Positions 9,107 through 18,582 of a DNA stretch of 64,000 nucleotides are shown here, piece after piece; the first letter of the stretch is position 1, and every line of letters begins with the position of its first letter. Origin of the DNA: Streptomyces iranensis (GTDB taxonomy: Bacteria; Actinomycetota; Actinomycetes; Streptomycetales; Streptomycetaceae). Made by a program: the position numbers and the translations under genes. The stretch covers positions 62,001 through 126,000 of the forward strand of contig NZ_JAGGLR010000004.1 of assembly GCF_017874715.1 (NCBI RefSeq), read 5' to 3'. The notes under the pieces were generated by a model. The model was given only the letters and a program-made list of their open reading frames with translations. It did no database searches and was not told the DNA's origin.

Positions 9107-9904
9107 TCAGCTCCTCTTGCGGCGGGCGCCGGCCAGTTGGCCGACGAGAACGCACAACACCGCGACCGCGAACATCGCCGTTCCGATCACATTGATCTGC
9201 ACGGGCGTGCCGCGCTGTGCGGATCCCCAGACGAACATGGGGAAGGTCACGGTCGAGCCGGCGTTGAAGTTGGTGATGATGAAGTCGTCGAAGGAGAGCG
9301 CGAAGGACAGCAGCGCGCCCGCGGCGATCCCGGGCGCGGCGATCGGCAGGGTGACGCGCAGGAAGGTCTGCGCCGGGGAGGCGTAGAGGTCCTGGGCGGC
9401 CTGCTCCAGCCGGGGGTCCATGGACATCACCCGCGCCTTGACGGCCGTCACCACGAAGCTCAGGCAGAACATGATGTGGGCGATGAGGATCGTCCAGAAG
9501 CCGAAGTCCACGCCCATGTTGAGGAAGAGGGTGGCCAGCGAGGCGGCCATGACGACCTCGGGCATCGCCATCGGCAGGAAGATCAGGCTGTTGACCGCGG
9601 GGCGGGCCCGGAAGCGGTAGCGGGCCAGTGCGAAGGAGATCATCGTGCCGAGGACGGTCGCGCCGATCGTCGCCCATACCGCGATCTTCAGGCTGAGCGA
9701 GAGCGAGCCGCACAGGTCGGCGACGCCGCACGGATCGGTCCAGGCGTCGGTGGAGAACCGCTGCCATTCGTAGTTGAACCGGCCGTTGGGCTTGTTGAAG
9801 GAGAAGACCAGGACGACGACGTTGGGCAGAATCAGATACGCGAGGGTGCCGAGCCCCGCGATGACCACCAGGTTCCGCCGTATCCAGCGCGTCAGGGCCG
9901 TCAC
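9107..9904 (-). CDS. potC: Polyamine ABC transporter permease PotC
   Basis: 265-residue inner-membrane permease with six predicted helices. The cytoplasmic EAA loop reads EQAAQDLYASPAQTFLRVTLP, the site that contacts the ATPase. The start is a GTG whose last three bases overlap the TGA of potB (GTGA, 9901-9904), which indicates translational coupling. With PotB it forms the channel for spermidine or putrescine. Length and the PotC-like topology (short N-terminal helix beginning NLVVIAGLGTLAYLIL) fit the family. Confidence 0.93.
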   Translation of the reverse strand: MTALTRWIRRNLVVIAGLGTLAYLILPNVVVLVFSFNKPNGRFNYEWQRFSTDAWTDPCGVADLCGSLSLSLKIAVWATIGATVLGTMISFALARYRFRARPAVNSLIFLPMAMPEVVMAASLATLFLNMGVDFGFWTILIAHIMFCLSFVVTAVKARVMSMDPRLEQAAQDLYASPAQTFLRVTLPIAAPGIAAGALLSFALSFDDFIITNFNAGSTVTFPMFVWGSAQRGTPVQINVIGTAMFAVAVLCVLVGQLAGARRKRS

Positions 9905-10952
9905 ACCAGGTCCTCCGTCCCGGACTTGCGGATGTAGACGGTGACCATCGTGAGGATGGCCGCCATGAGGATGAAGGACAGCGCCGCCGCCGTCGGGTAG
10001 TCCAGCACCCGCAGGAACTGCGACTGGATGACGTTGCCGATCATCTTCTGGTCGGTGGAGCCCAGCAGTTCGGCGTTGATGTAGTCGCCCGCGGCGGGGA
10101 TGAAGGTGAGCAGCGTGCCCGCGACGACGCCCGGCATGGACAGCGGGAAGGTCACCTTCCGGAAGATGGTGATGGGGCGCGCGTAGAGGTCCCCCGCGGC
10201 CTCGTGCAGCCGGGGGTCGATGCGCTCCAGGGAGGTGTAGAGCGGAAGGATCATGAAGGGCAGGAAGTTGTACGTCAGCCCGCAGACCACCGCGAGCGGG
10301 GTGGCCAGCACCCGCTGCCCCTCGGTGATCCCCAGATAGCTGGTGACGTCCAGGATGTGCAGCGAGTTGAGCGCGCCCACCACGGGGCCGCTGTCGGCCA
10401 GGATCGTCTTCCAGGCGAGGGTGCGGATCAGGAAGCTGGTGAAGAACGGCGCGATGACCAGGATCATCACCAGATGGCGCCAGCGGCCCGCCCGGAAGGC
10501 GATGAGGTACGCGAGCGGATAGCCGAGCAGCAGGCACAGCACGGTGGCGGTGGCGGCGTAGAGCACCGAGCGCAGGAAGTGCGGGTAGTACTCGGTGAGC
10601 GCGTCCCAGTAGGTCTGGAAGTGCCAGGTGACCTTGAAGCCCTCTTCGAGGGAGCCGGTCTGCACGGAGGTCGACGCCTGGTAGATCAGCGGTGCGGCGA
10701 AGAAGATCAGCAGCCAGAGGATGCCGGGGAGCAGCAGCCAGTAGGGCACCAGCCGCTTGCGGACGGCGGGCTTGAGAAGGGGTGGCTTCTGCACGGGCCC
10801 GGCGTCCGGCGCGGCTTCGGGAGTGGCCGTAGCCAACCCCCCTACCCGCTCAGTCCCGGCACGCTCCGACGCGCGGGCTTCCCTCGTCACTGCTCGCTCC
10901 TTCGTCGCTGCGCGGCTCCTCAGTCCAGCCCGCGCAGCGCGCCGGGACACGC

Positions 10953-10956
<4 letters not shown>
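9901..10956 (-). CDS. potB: Polyamine ABC transporter permease PotB
   Basis: 351-residue permease. The conserved part begins near residue 70 (YWLLLPGILWLLIFFAAPL) and has six helices with the EAA loop HEAAGDLYARPITIFRKVTFP. The first 65-70 residues are an Ala/Arg/Glu-rich extension not usual for PotB and are low-complexity. The ATG overlaps the potA stop by 4 nt (10953-10956). A shorter product starting nearer the first helix is possible, but no good ribosome site is apparent there. Confidence 0.92.
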
Positions 10957-12104
<1,148 letters not shown>

Positions 12105-12125
12105 GGCGGTGCGCTTCCTCGCTTG

Positions 12126-13373
12126 TCAGGCGCCGGTGAGCTTGGCGAACTTGTCCTCGAATGCCGCTTCTTCCTTGCTGGAGAGCGAGCGGAAGGAGTG
12201 GGACTTGGCGGCCATCTCCTCGTCCGGGAGGATCAGCGGATTGTCCGCCAGCGCCTTGTCGATCTTCGCGAGCTCCTCGCGCACCCCGTCGACCGGGCAG
12301 ACGTAGTTGATGTAGGCGGCGATCTTCGCGGCGACCTTGGGCTCGTAGAAGTAGTCGATGAGCCGTTCAGCGTTCCTCTTGTGGCGCGCCTTGTTGGGGA
12401 CCAGGAGGTTGTCGGTGGCCGTCATATAGCCGGCGTCGGGGATCGCGAACTCGATCTCGGGGTTGTCCGACTGGAGCTGGATCAGGTCCCCGGCCCAGGC
12501 CATACAGGCGGCGATGTCGCCCTTGGTGAGGTCGCCGGTGTAGTCGTTGCCGGTGAAGCGGCGGACCTGGCCCCGGTCGGACGCCTTCTGGAGGCGGGCG
12601 ATCGCGGCGTCGTAGTCGTCGGCGGTGACCGTCTCGGGGTTCTTGCCCATGTCCAGGAGGGTCAGCCCGACGGTGTCGCGCATCTCGGTCAGCAGCCCGA
12701 CGCGGCCCTTGAGCTTGGGGTCCTCCAGCAACTGCGAGACCGAGGTGACCTTACGGCCGCCGGTGGCCTTCTTGTTGTACGCGATGACGGCGGGGATACC
12801 GGTCCACGGGTAGGAGTGGGCGCGGCCCGGGTCCCAGTCCGGGGTGCGAAAAGGTTTCCCCAGGTTGGTGTAGGCATGGGGCAGTTGGGCGGGGTCCAGC
12901 GGCTGTATCCAGCCGAGCCGGATCATCCGGGCGGCCAGCCAGTCGGTGACGCAGATGAGGTCGCGGCCGGTGTCCTGGCCCGCCGCGAGCTGCGGCTTGA
13001 TCTTGCCGAAGAACTCGACGTTGTCGTTGATGTCCTCGGTGTACTTGACCTTGATGCCGGTACGGCGCTGGAACGCGTCCAGGGTCGGATGGCGGCCGCC
13101 CTTGCCGACGTCCATGTACTCGGTCCAGTTGGAGAAGGCGAGCCGCTTCTCCTCGGCCGAGTGGTCATCTGAGGCGTTGTCCACCTCGGTGCGCCCCGCG
13201 GGCGGGATACCGCAGCCACCGAGCGCCCCGAGCCCGCCGACGGCGACCGCCCCGGCGCCTCCCGCACGCAGCAGGGAGCGGCGGGTGAGCGCCATACGGC
13301 CGCTGGTCATGGAGCGCCGCATCGCGGCGATCTGTGGTGGGGACAGGCTCTCGGGCTCGTGCCGTGCTTCCAT
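12126..13373 (-). CDS. potD: Polyamine-binding lipoprotein (PotD/PotF type)
   Basis: 415-residue extracytoplasmic solute-binding protein. The N-terminus has a twin-arginine motif (TRRSLLRAGGAG), a hydrophobic core and a lipobox ending LGGC, so it is probably Tat-exported and lipid-anchored. The mature part is a type 2 periplasmic-binding fold of the spermidine/putrescine class, with NWTEYMDVGKGG near the start and DLICVTDWLAARMIRLGW further on. AAAGG precedes the ATG by nine bases. It follows the dehydrogenase gene by 67 nt on the same strand. Confidence 0.93.
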   Translation of the reverse strand: MEARHEPESLSPPQIAAMRRSMTSGRMALTRRSLLRAGGAGAVAVGGLGALGGCGIPPAGRTEVDNASDDHSAEEKRLAFSNWTEYMDVGKGGRHPTLDAFQRRTGIKVKYTEDINDNVEFFGKIKPQLAAGQDTGRDLICVTDWLAARMIRLGWIQPLDPAQLPHAYTNLGKPFRTPDWDPGRAHSYPWTGIPAVIAYNKKATGGRKVTSVSQLLEDPKLKGRVGLLTEMRDTVGLTLLDMGKNPETVTADDYDAAIARLQKASDRGQVRRFTGNDYTGDLTKGDIAACMAWAGDLIQLQSDNPEIEFAIPDAGYMTATDNLLVPNKARHKRNAERLIDYFYEPKVAAKIAAYINYVCPVDGVREELAKIDKALADNPLILPDEEMAAKSHSFRSLSSKEEAAFEDKFAKLTGA

Positions 13374-13440
13374 AAGCTGTGCCTTTCGAGGGTGTCGGCC
13401 GGTGGCGGCCGGCCGAGGCCACGCGGAGGTGGCCGCACAT

Positions 13441-14961
13441 TCAGGTCTGTCGGTCCCCGAAGACCGTGCGGTGCCAGTCCTTGCGGACCACCGCGGTGTT
13501 ATCGGACATCACATGCTTGACCTGCGTGTACTCCTCGAAGGAGTACGCCGACATGTCCTTGCCGAAGCCGGATGCCCGCACCCCGCCGTGCGGCATCTCG
13601 CTGATGATCGGGATGTGGTCGTTGATCCAGACGCAGCCGGCCCGGATCTCGCGGGAGGCGCGGCCCGTACGGTAGACATCGCGGCTCCAGGCGGAGGCGG
13701 CGAGGCCGTAAGGGGTGTCGTTGGCGAGCGCGATGCCCTCGTCGTCGCTGTCGAAGGGGAGGACGACCAGGACCGGGCCGAAGATCTCGGACTGGACGAC
13801 CTCGCTGTCCTGGGGCGCGCCGGTGATGAGCGTGGGCCGGTAGTAGGCGCCCTTGGCGAGGTCGCCGCCCGGGGCCTCGCCGCCGGTGACGACGGTGGCG
13901 TAGCCGCGGGCCCGCTCCACGAAGCCCGCCACGCGGTCGCGCTGGGCATGGGAGATCAGCGGGCCGAGGTCGGTGTGCGGATCGAAGGGATCGCCGAGCC
14001 TTACGGTCGCCATGAGATCGGCGACGGCGGCGACGAACGCGTCGTACAGCGGGCGCTGCACATAGGCCCGGGTGGCCGCGGTGCAGTCCTGTCCGGTGTT
14101 GATCAGCGCGCCCGCGATGGCGCCGTGGGCGGCGGCCGCCAGGTCCGCGTCGTCGAAGACGACGAAGGGCGCCTTGCCGCCGAGTTCGAGATGGATCCGC
14201 TTGACGGTGGCCGTGGCGAGTTCCGCGACCCGCTTGCCGACCGCCGTGGAGCCGGTGAAGGAGGTCATCGCCACGCCGGGGTGGGAGACCAGGCGCTCGC
14301 CCGCCTCGCGGCCGGTGCCGCTCACCACGTTGACGACGCCGTCCGGGAGGCCCGCCTCCGTGGCCGCCTGGGCGAACATCAGCGAGGTCAGGGGCGTCAG
14401 TTCGGCGGGCTTCAGCACGATGGTGTTGCCCGCGGCGATGGCCGGAAGGACCTTCCACGCCGCCATCTGGAGGGGGTAGTTCCAGGGGGCGATGGAGCCG
14501 ATGACACCAATGGGCTCGCGGCGGATGTACGAGGTGTGGTCGCCGCTGTACTCGCCGGCGGCCTTGCCCTCCAGGTGGCGGGCGGCGCCCGCGAAGAAGG
14601 CGGTGTTGTCGATGGAGCCGGGCACATCGAACTCGGCGCTGAGCTTGATGGGCTTGCCGCACTGCAGCGACTCGGCGTGGGCGAGGTCGTCCGCCCGCTC
14701 GGTGAGCGCCGCGGCGAAGCGGTGCATCGCGTCGGACCGCTCGCCGGGGGTGGCGCCCGCCCACTCGGGGAAGGCGGTCTCGGCGGCGGCCACGGCGGCG
14801 TCGACATCGGCCGTACCGGCGAGCCGGTAGCTGAACACCTGCTCGCCGGTGGCCGGGTCGACGACCGCGTGCGTGCCCTCGGAGCCACCCTCGCGCAGAC
14901 GGCCCGCGATGTACTGGGCACCGTCGGCGAATCGCTCCGTCACGTCGAACCGCTGATCCAT
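13441..14961 (-). CDS. puuC: Gamma-aminobutyraldehyde dehydrogenase (PuuC/Prr-like)
   Basis: 506-residue NAD-dependent aldehyde dehydrogenase. The start at 14961 is preceded by a strong GGAGGAGAG site; an ATG nine codons upstream lacks one. Visible motifs are IGSIAPWNYPLQMAAWK, the nucleotide-binding FTGSTAVGKRVAE, the general-base Glu in HLELGGKAPF, the catalytic Cys in NTGQDCTAATR and EIFGPVLVVLPF near the C-terminus. It heads the operon with potDABC and the flavin oxidase, so it probably oxidises 4-aminobutyraldehyde (or its glutamyl derivative) to GABA. It is a close paralogue of the enzyme at 19400-20851. Confidence 0.93.
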   Translation of the reverse strand: MDQRFDVTERFADGAQYIAGRLREGGSEGTHAVVDPATGEQVFSYRLAGTADVDAAVAAAETAFPEWAGATPGERSDAMHRFAAALTERADDLAHAESLQCGKPIKLSAEFDVPGSIDNTAFFAGAARHLEGKAAGEYSGDHTSYIRREPIGVIGSIAPWNYPLQMAAWKVLPAIAAGNTIVLKPAELTPLTSLMFAQAATEAGLPDGVVNVVSGTGREAGERLVSHPGVAMTSFTGSTAVGKRVAELATATVKRIHLELGGKAPFVVFDDADLAAAAHGAIAGALINTGQDCTAATRAYVQRPLYDAFVAAVADLMATVRLGDPFDPHTDLGPLISHAQRDRVAGFVERARGYATVVTGGEAPGGDLAKGAYYRPTLITGAPQDSEVVQSEIFGPVLVVLPFDSDDEGIALANDTPYGLAASAWSRDVYRTGRASREIRAGCVWINDHIPIISEMPHGGVRASGFGKDMSAYSFEEYTQVKHVMSDNTAVVRKDWHRTVFGDRQT

Positions 14962-15036
14962 CGCGCTCTCCTCCGCCGATCCGCCCATAGGGGCACGGCG
15001 TAGCTACAACCGGAATTGATGGCCGATCCTGACAGA

Positions 15037-15069
15037 GGAGCAGCGCTTCAACAAGGGATTCCGTTGTTG
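15037..15069. promoter_or_regulatory. Putative operator upstream of puuC-pot operon
   Basis: Positions 15037-15053 read GGAGCAGCGCTTCAACA, which closely matches GGTGCTGCGTTTTCAACA at 20905-20922 ahead of the second aminobutyraldehyde dehydrogenase. The right part overlaps an inverted repeat, CAACAA (15049-15054) and TTGTTG (15064-15069) with 9 nt between. It lies about 76 nt upstream of the puuC start. A shared regulator of both dehydrogenase units is inferred. Confidence 0.4.
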
Positions 15070-15170
15070 CTTTTTGGTTTCGCGACGGATTCAGTGATCA
15101 GAGTGGGTCCGGCATCACCGTTTCCGAGCCGGACCCCGGTCCGGACCGACGGATTGAGCAGCCGGTCCGG

Positions 15171-15214
15171 ACGGCCGGTCCGGGCGCCTTCCAACGGCCG
15201 GTCCGGGCGCCTTC
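15171..15214. repeat. Direct repeat reaching the DUF4190 stop codon
   Basis: ACGGCCGGTCCGGGCGCCTTC is present at 15171-15191 and again at 15194-15214. The second copy ends on the first base of the stop codon of the DUF4190 gene. Related GGTCCGG words lie just to the left. The rest of the 14962-15213 gap shows only the putative operator. Confidence 0.75.
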
Positions 15215-15648
15215 TAGAAGACGGAGTCGATGGCGGCGTCCAGCGCGGCGAGGTAGATCGCCGGGAGCACCATGCCGATGATGCCGCAGACCAGACCGGC
15301 GGTGGCCGAGCCCCCGTTGTTCGCCTCGCCGCGGCCGGCCTTCCCCTTGCCGATGGCGCCGAAGATGATCGCCAGGATGCCGAGGATGACCGCGAAGACC
15401 CACAGGAAGTAGGTGATCCCGCAGACCAGACCGACGATGCCGCAGACCAGCGCGGCCGTGCCCATGCCGTTGCTCAGCTGCATCGGCATCCCGGCCGCCC
15501 CCGGGTAGAGGGGCGGCGCGGCGGGGTAGCCGGCCCCGGGGTACTGCGGCTGCTGGACCGGGGGCTGCGCCGGCGGCGGGGGCGCGGCGTAGGGATTGGC
15601 CTGTGGGTCGTACGGCCCCTGCTCCGGGCCGGGTGTGTTGCTGGACAT
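15214..15648 (-). CDS. DUF4190 small membrane protein
   Basis: 144 residues. The N-terminal third is Pro/Ala/Tyr/Gln-rich and presumably cytoplasmic and disordered. Two hydrophobic hairpins follow: GMGTAALVCGIVGLVCGITY with FAVILGILAIIFGAIG, then AGLVCGIIGMVLPAIYLAAL. This is the DUF4190 pattern of actinobacterial envelope proteins of unknown function. The ATG at 15648 has GGGAGA upstream; an in-frame ATG 11 codons earlier is less likely. A larger paralogue with the same C-terminal domain lies at 16360-17448, with a NADAR gene between. Confidence 0.8.
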   Translation of the reverse strand: MSSNTPGPEQGPYDPQANPYAAPPPPAQPPVQQPQYPGAGYPAAPPLYPGAAGMPMQLSNGMGTAALVCGIVGLVCGITYFLWVFAVILGILAIIFGAIGKGKAGRGEANNGGSATAGLVCGIIGMVLPAIYLAALDAAIDSVF

Positions 15649-15763
15649 CGTCGGTCTCCCCTCCTGGATAACGTCCGGCAATGTTATGGGCAGTACTCAT
15701 GCCTGGACAGCACAATTGCGCAGGTCGGCGGGGCTGTCAGTGGCGGGTGCGAGAATCCTGGGC

Positions 15764-16420
15764 ATGAAGACGAACGGGGTGGGGGATTCGGTTTCGGCGG
15801 AGGGGAGTCCCCCGGTTTCGGCGGACGGGGGCCCTCGGTCGGTCGAGGAGCTGGTCGAGCGGGCGGCGCGCGGTGACCGCCTGAAGTACGTCTGGTTCTG
15901 GGGGCATCGGCCCAGGCCGGACGGAAGCGTGGGTTCGGGGTGCTTCAGCCAGTGGTGGCCGTCGCCGTTCACCGTGGACGGGGTCACCTACACGACGGCC
16001 GAGCACTGGATGATGGCGGGCAAGGCGCGGCTGTTCGGCGACGCGGAGGCCGAGCGCTCGGCGCTCGACGCCTCCCACCCCAAACAGGCCAAGGACGCGG
16101 GCCGCGCGGTGCGCGGCTTCGACGAGGAGACCTGGCGGCGCCATCGCTTCGGGCTCGTGGTCGAGGGCAGTGTGCACAAGTTCGGCCACCACCCCGAGCT
16201 GCGCGGCTATCTGCTGGGCACCGGGTCGCGGGTGCTGGTGGAGGCCAGCCCGGTGGACCGGGTGTGGGGCATCGGGCTGGCGGCGGACGACGAGCGGGCG
16301 GCGGACCCGGCCCGCTGGCGCGGGCTCAATCTGCTGGGGTTCGCGCTGATGGAGGCGCGTCAGCGGCTGATATCGGCGAGCGGGGGCGGGAGCACCGCCG
16401 GGGCCGAGACGCTGGCATAG
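15764..16420 (+). CDS. NADAR (ADP-ribose-related, DUF1768) protein
   Basis: 218 residues. The NADAR domain spans about 45-205. Visible signatures are WFWGHRP, FSQWWPSPFTVDGVTYTTAEHWMM, the MAGKARLFGD segment, RRHRFGLVVEGSVHKFGHH and the terminal PVDRVWGIGLAADDERA with WRGLNLLGFALM. Family members act on ADP-ribose or riboflavin-derived N-glycosides; some remove ADP-ribose from guanine in DNA and act as antitoxins. No DarT-like toxin is adjacent. The 3' end overlaps the convergent DUF4190 gene by 61 bp. The function here is unknown. Confidence 0.85.
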   Translation: MKTNGVGDSVSAEGSPPVSADGGPRSVEELVERAARGDRLKYVWFWGHRPRPDGSVGSGCFSQWWPSPFTVDGVTYTTAEHWMMAGKARLFGDAEAERSALDASHPKQAKDAGRAVRGFDEETWRRHRFGLVVEGSVHKFGHHPELRGYLLGTGSRVLVEASPVDRVWGIGLAADDERAADPARWRGLNLLGFALMEARQRLISASGGGSTAGAETLA

Positions 16421-17448
16421 CCCGGGTCGTCATCGCTGCCCGAGCCGTCGTCCTCGGTGGCTATGTAGACGAAGATCATGACGACGCTCGCCACCACGGC
16501 GATCACCCCGAGGATCACCCCGGCCAGCGCCGAGCCGCCGTTGGTCGCCTCACCGCCGGCCGCCCTGGAGCGGCCGAGCACCCCGAAGACGATCGCGAGC
16601 ACACCGAGGACGATGCCGAGCACGATGCTCGCGAAGAGCACCAGGCCGATGATGCCGAGGACCAGGGCGGCCGTGCCATGGCCGTTGTTCGGCACATACG
16701 GCGCGCCCGGCCAGCCCTGACCGTACGCCCCTCCGGGGTAGGCGCCGCCGGCGTAGCCGGAGCCGGGGTAACCCGTGCCGGAGTGGGCGGTGCCGGGGTA
16801 GCCCGTGGCGGGGTAGGAGGCGCCCGGGTAGCCGTAGCCGGGATGGCCCTGGCCCTGCGCACCGCCGTACGGGGACTGCTCGTACGGCGCCTGCTGCCCG
16901 TACCCGGGCTGGGCGTATCCGTTCGGCTGGGCGTACCCGCTCTGGCCGTACCCGCTCGGCTCGGTGTAGGCGCTCTGGCCGTACCCGCTCGGCGCGTAGC
17001 CCGCGGGACCGTACGGCCCGGCCGCATAGGCGCTGGGCGTACCCGGGCCGGTCGGCGCGGGCGGCGGTGGGGGCACCGCGCCCGACGGGGTCACCGGGCC
17101 CCGTGGCCACGCGGCGCTCGGCGGGGGCGGCGGAGGGGGCGGGGGCGTCGGGCCCGGGGCGGGATATGAGGTGAGGGTCGGCTGCTCGGCCACCCTGGGC
17201 CGAGGAGCGGGGGCCGCCGGGGGCCGGGGTGCGGGTATGTCCTGCTCGCCCACGCGCACCGCGTTGTCCGCCACGCCCGCGTCGGCCGCGCCGCTGTCCG
17301 CCGCACCCGTCTCCCCAGCGACCTTGTCCATCGCGACCCGCCGCGCCGGTGGAGCCCAGGGGTCGCGGTCGAGCGGCTCGGGCTGCCTCGGCAGTCCGGG
17401 TCGCCGCTGCTCATCCTGCGGCTCGGACGGGTCGTGCTGGTCGGCCAT
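16360..17448 (-). CDS. DUF4190 membrane protein with Tyr/Gly/Pro-rich cytoplasmic region
   Basis: 362 residues. The first 100 residues are charged, with PPPPPP runs. The next 130 are a low-complexity Gly-Tyr-Pro-Gln-Ser region with motifs such as SGYGQSGYAQP and GYPGTAHSGTGYPGSGY. The C-terminal 120 residues hold the DUF4190 hairpins (GHGTAALVLGIIGLVLF, IVLGIVLGVLAIVFGVLG, ALAGVILGVIAVVASVVMIF). The ATG at 17448 has GGGGAG upstream. Prion-like tails of this sort often mediate self-association; that is inference. Its last 61 bp overlap the NADAR gene on the other strand. Confidence 0.8.
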   Translation of the reverse strand: MADQHDPSEPQDEQRRPGLPRQPEPLDRDPWAPPARRVAMDKVAGETGAADSGAADAGVADNAVRVGEQDIPAPRPPAAPAPRPRVAEQPTLTSYPAPGPTPPPPPPPPPSAAWPRGPVTPSGAVPPPPPAPTGPGTPSAYAAGPYGPAGYAPSGYGQSAYTEPSGYGQSGYAQPNGYAQPGYGQQAPYEQSPYGGAQGQGHPGYGYPGASYPATGYPGTAHSGTGYPGSGYAGGAYPGGAYGQGWPGAPYVPNNGHGTAALVLGIIGLVLFASIVLGIVLGVLAIVFGVLGRSRAAGGEATNGGSALAGVILGVIAVVASVVMIFVYIATEDDGSGSDDDPGYASVSAPAVLPPPLADISR

Positions 17449-17559
17449 GGAGCTCCCCACAAAGACGTCCGCCCATGCTACGGCCTGTGGCGAGCCCGTC
17501 GGCGCCACACAATACGATGACCGGAACCCGCCGTCGGCGGGCGTCTCCCGGAGGTTTTG

Positions 17560-18582
17560 TTGACCGATCTGACCACCTTCATCGCCGGGCTGCCCAAGGC
17601 GGAGCTCCATGTGCACCACGTGGGATCCGCCTCGCCGCGCATCGTGGCCGAGCTGGCCGCCCGCCACCCCGACTCCAAGGTGCCCACCGATCCCGAGGCC
17701 CTCGCCGAGTACTTCGTCTTCCGGGACTTCGCGCACTTCATCGAGATCTATCTCTCCGTGGTGGACCTGATCCGCGACGCCGAGGACGTCCGGCTGCTGA
17801 CCTACGAGATCGCCCGTGACATGGCCCGGCAGCACATCCGCTACGCCGAGCTGACCGTCACCCCCTACAGCTCGACCCGGCGCGGCATCCCGGACACCGC
17901 GTTCGTCGAGGCGATCGAGGACGCCCGTAAGGCCGCCGAGTCGGATTTCGGCACGGTGCTGCGCTGGTGCTTCGACATCCCCGGCGAGGCCGGTCTCGAG
18001 GCCGCCGAGGAGACCACCAGGATCGCCTGTGAGCTGAACCCCGAGGGGCTGGTCGGCTTCGGTCTCGGCGGTCCGGAGATAGGGGTGCCGCGCCCCCAGT
18101 TCAAGCCGTACTTCGACCGGGCCATCGCCGCCGGGCTGCGCAGTGTGCCGCATGCGGGCGAGACCACCGGGCCGGAGACGATCTGGGACGCCCTCGTCGA
18201 GCTGCGGGCGGAGCGCATCGGCCATGGCACCAGCGCCGTCCAGGACCCGAAGCTGCTCGCCCATCTCGCGGAGCACCGCATTCCGCTGGAGGTCTGCCCG
18301 ACCTCCAACATCGCCACCCGCGCCGTCGCCACGCTCGGTGAGCACCCCCTGAAGCAGATGGTCGAGGCCGGGGTGTTGGTCACGATCAACAGCGACGACC
18401 CGCCGATGTTCGGCACCGACCTCAACACCGAGTACCAGGTCGCGGCCCGGCTGCTGGATCTGGACGCGGCGGGCGTAGCGGCCCTCGCCAAGAACGCGGT
18501 CGAGGCGTCCTTCCTGGACGCCGAGGGCAAGGCGCGGCTCTCGGCGGAGATCGACGCCTACACGGTGGTCGCGGGCCGATGA
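17560..18582 (+). CDS. Adenosine deaminase family (possible aminodeoxyfutalosine deaminase)
   Basis: 340 residues, TIM-barrel deaminase. Zinc and catalytic motifs are present: HVH near residue 17 (ELHVHHVG), PHAGE, RIGHGTSAVQ, EVCPTSNIAT and TINSDDPPMFGTDL. GGAGG ends five bases before TTG at 17560; another TTG at 17557 is too close to it. ADA-like proteins of Streptomyces have been linked to deamination of 6-aminodeoxyfutalosine in menaquinone synthesis, so that substrate is a real alternative to adenosine. The sequence does not decide. It is translationally coupled to the following phosphodiesterase. Confidence 0.9.
   Translation: MTDLTTFIAGLPKAELHVHHVGSASPRIVAELAARHPDSKVPTDPEALAEYFVFRDFAHFIEIYLSVVDLIRDAEDVRLLTYEIARDMARQHIRYAELTVTPYSSTRRGIPDTAFVEAIEDARKAAESDFGTVLRWCFDIPGEAGLEAAEETTRIACELNPEGLVGFGLGGPEIGVPRPQFKPYFDRAIAAGLRSVPHAGETTGPETIWDALVELRAERIGHGTSAVQDPKLLAHLAEHRIPLEVCPTSNIATRAVATLGEHPLKQMVEAGVLVTINSDDPPMFGTDLNTEYQVAARLLDLDAAGVAALAKNAVEASFLDAEGKARLSAEIDAYTVVAGR

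Noticed and set aside
15764..16420. NADAR gene considered as the antitoxin of a DarT-type toxin-antitoxin pair
   Set aside because: Neither neighbour resembles DarT; both are DUF4190 membrane proteins.
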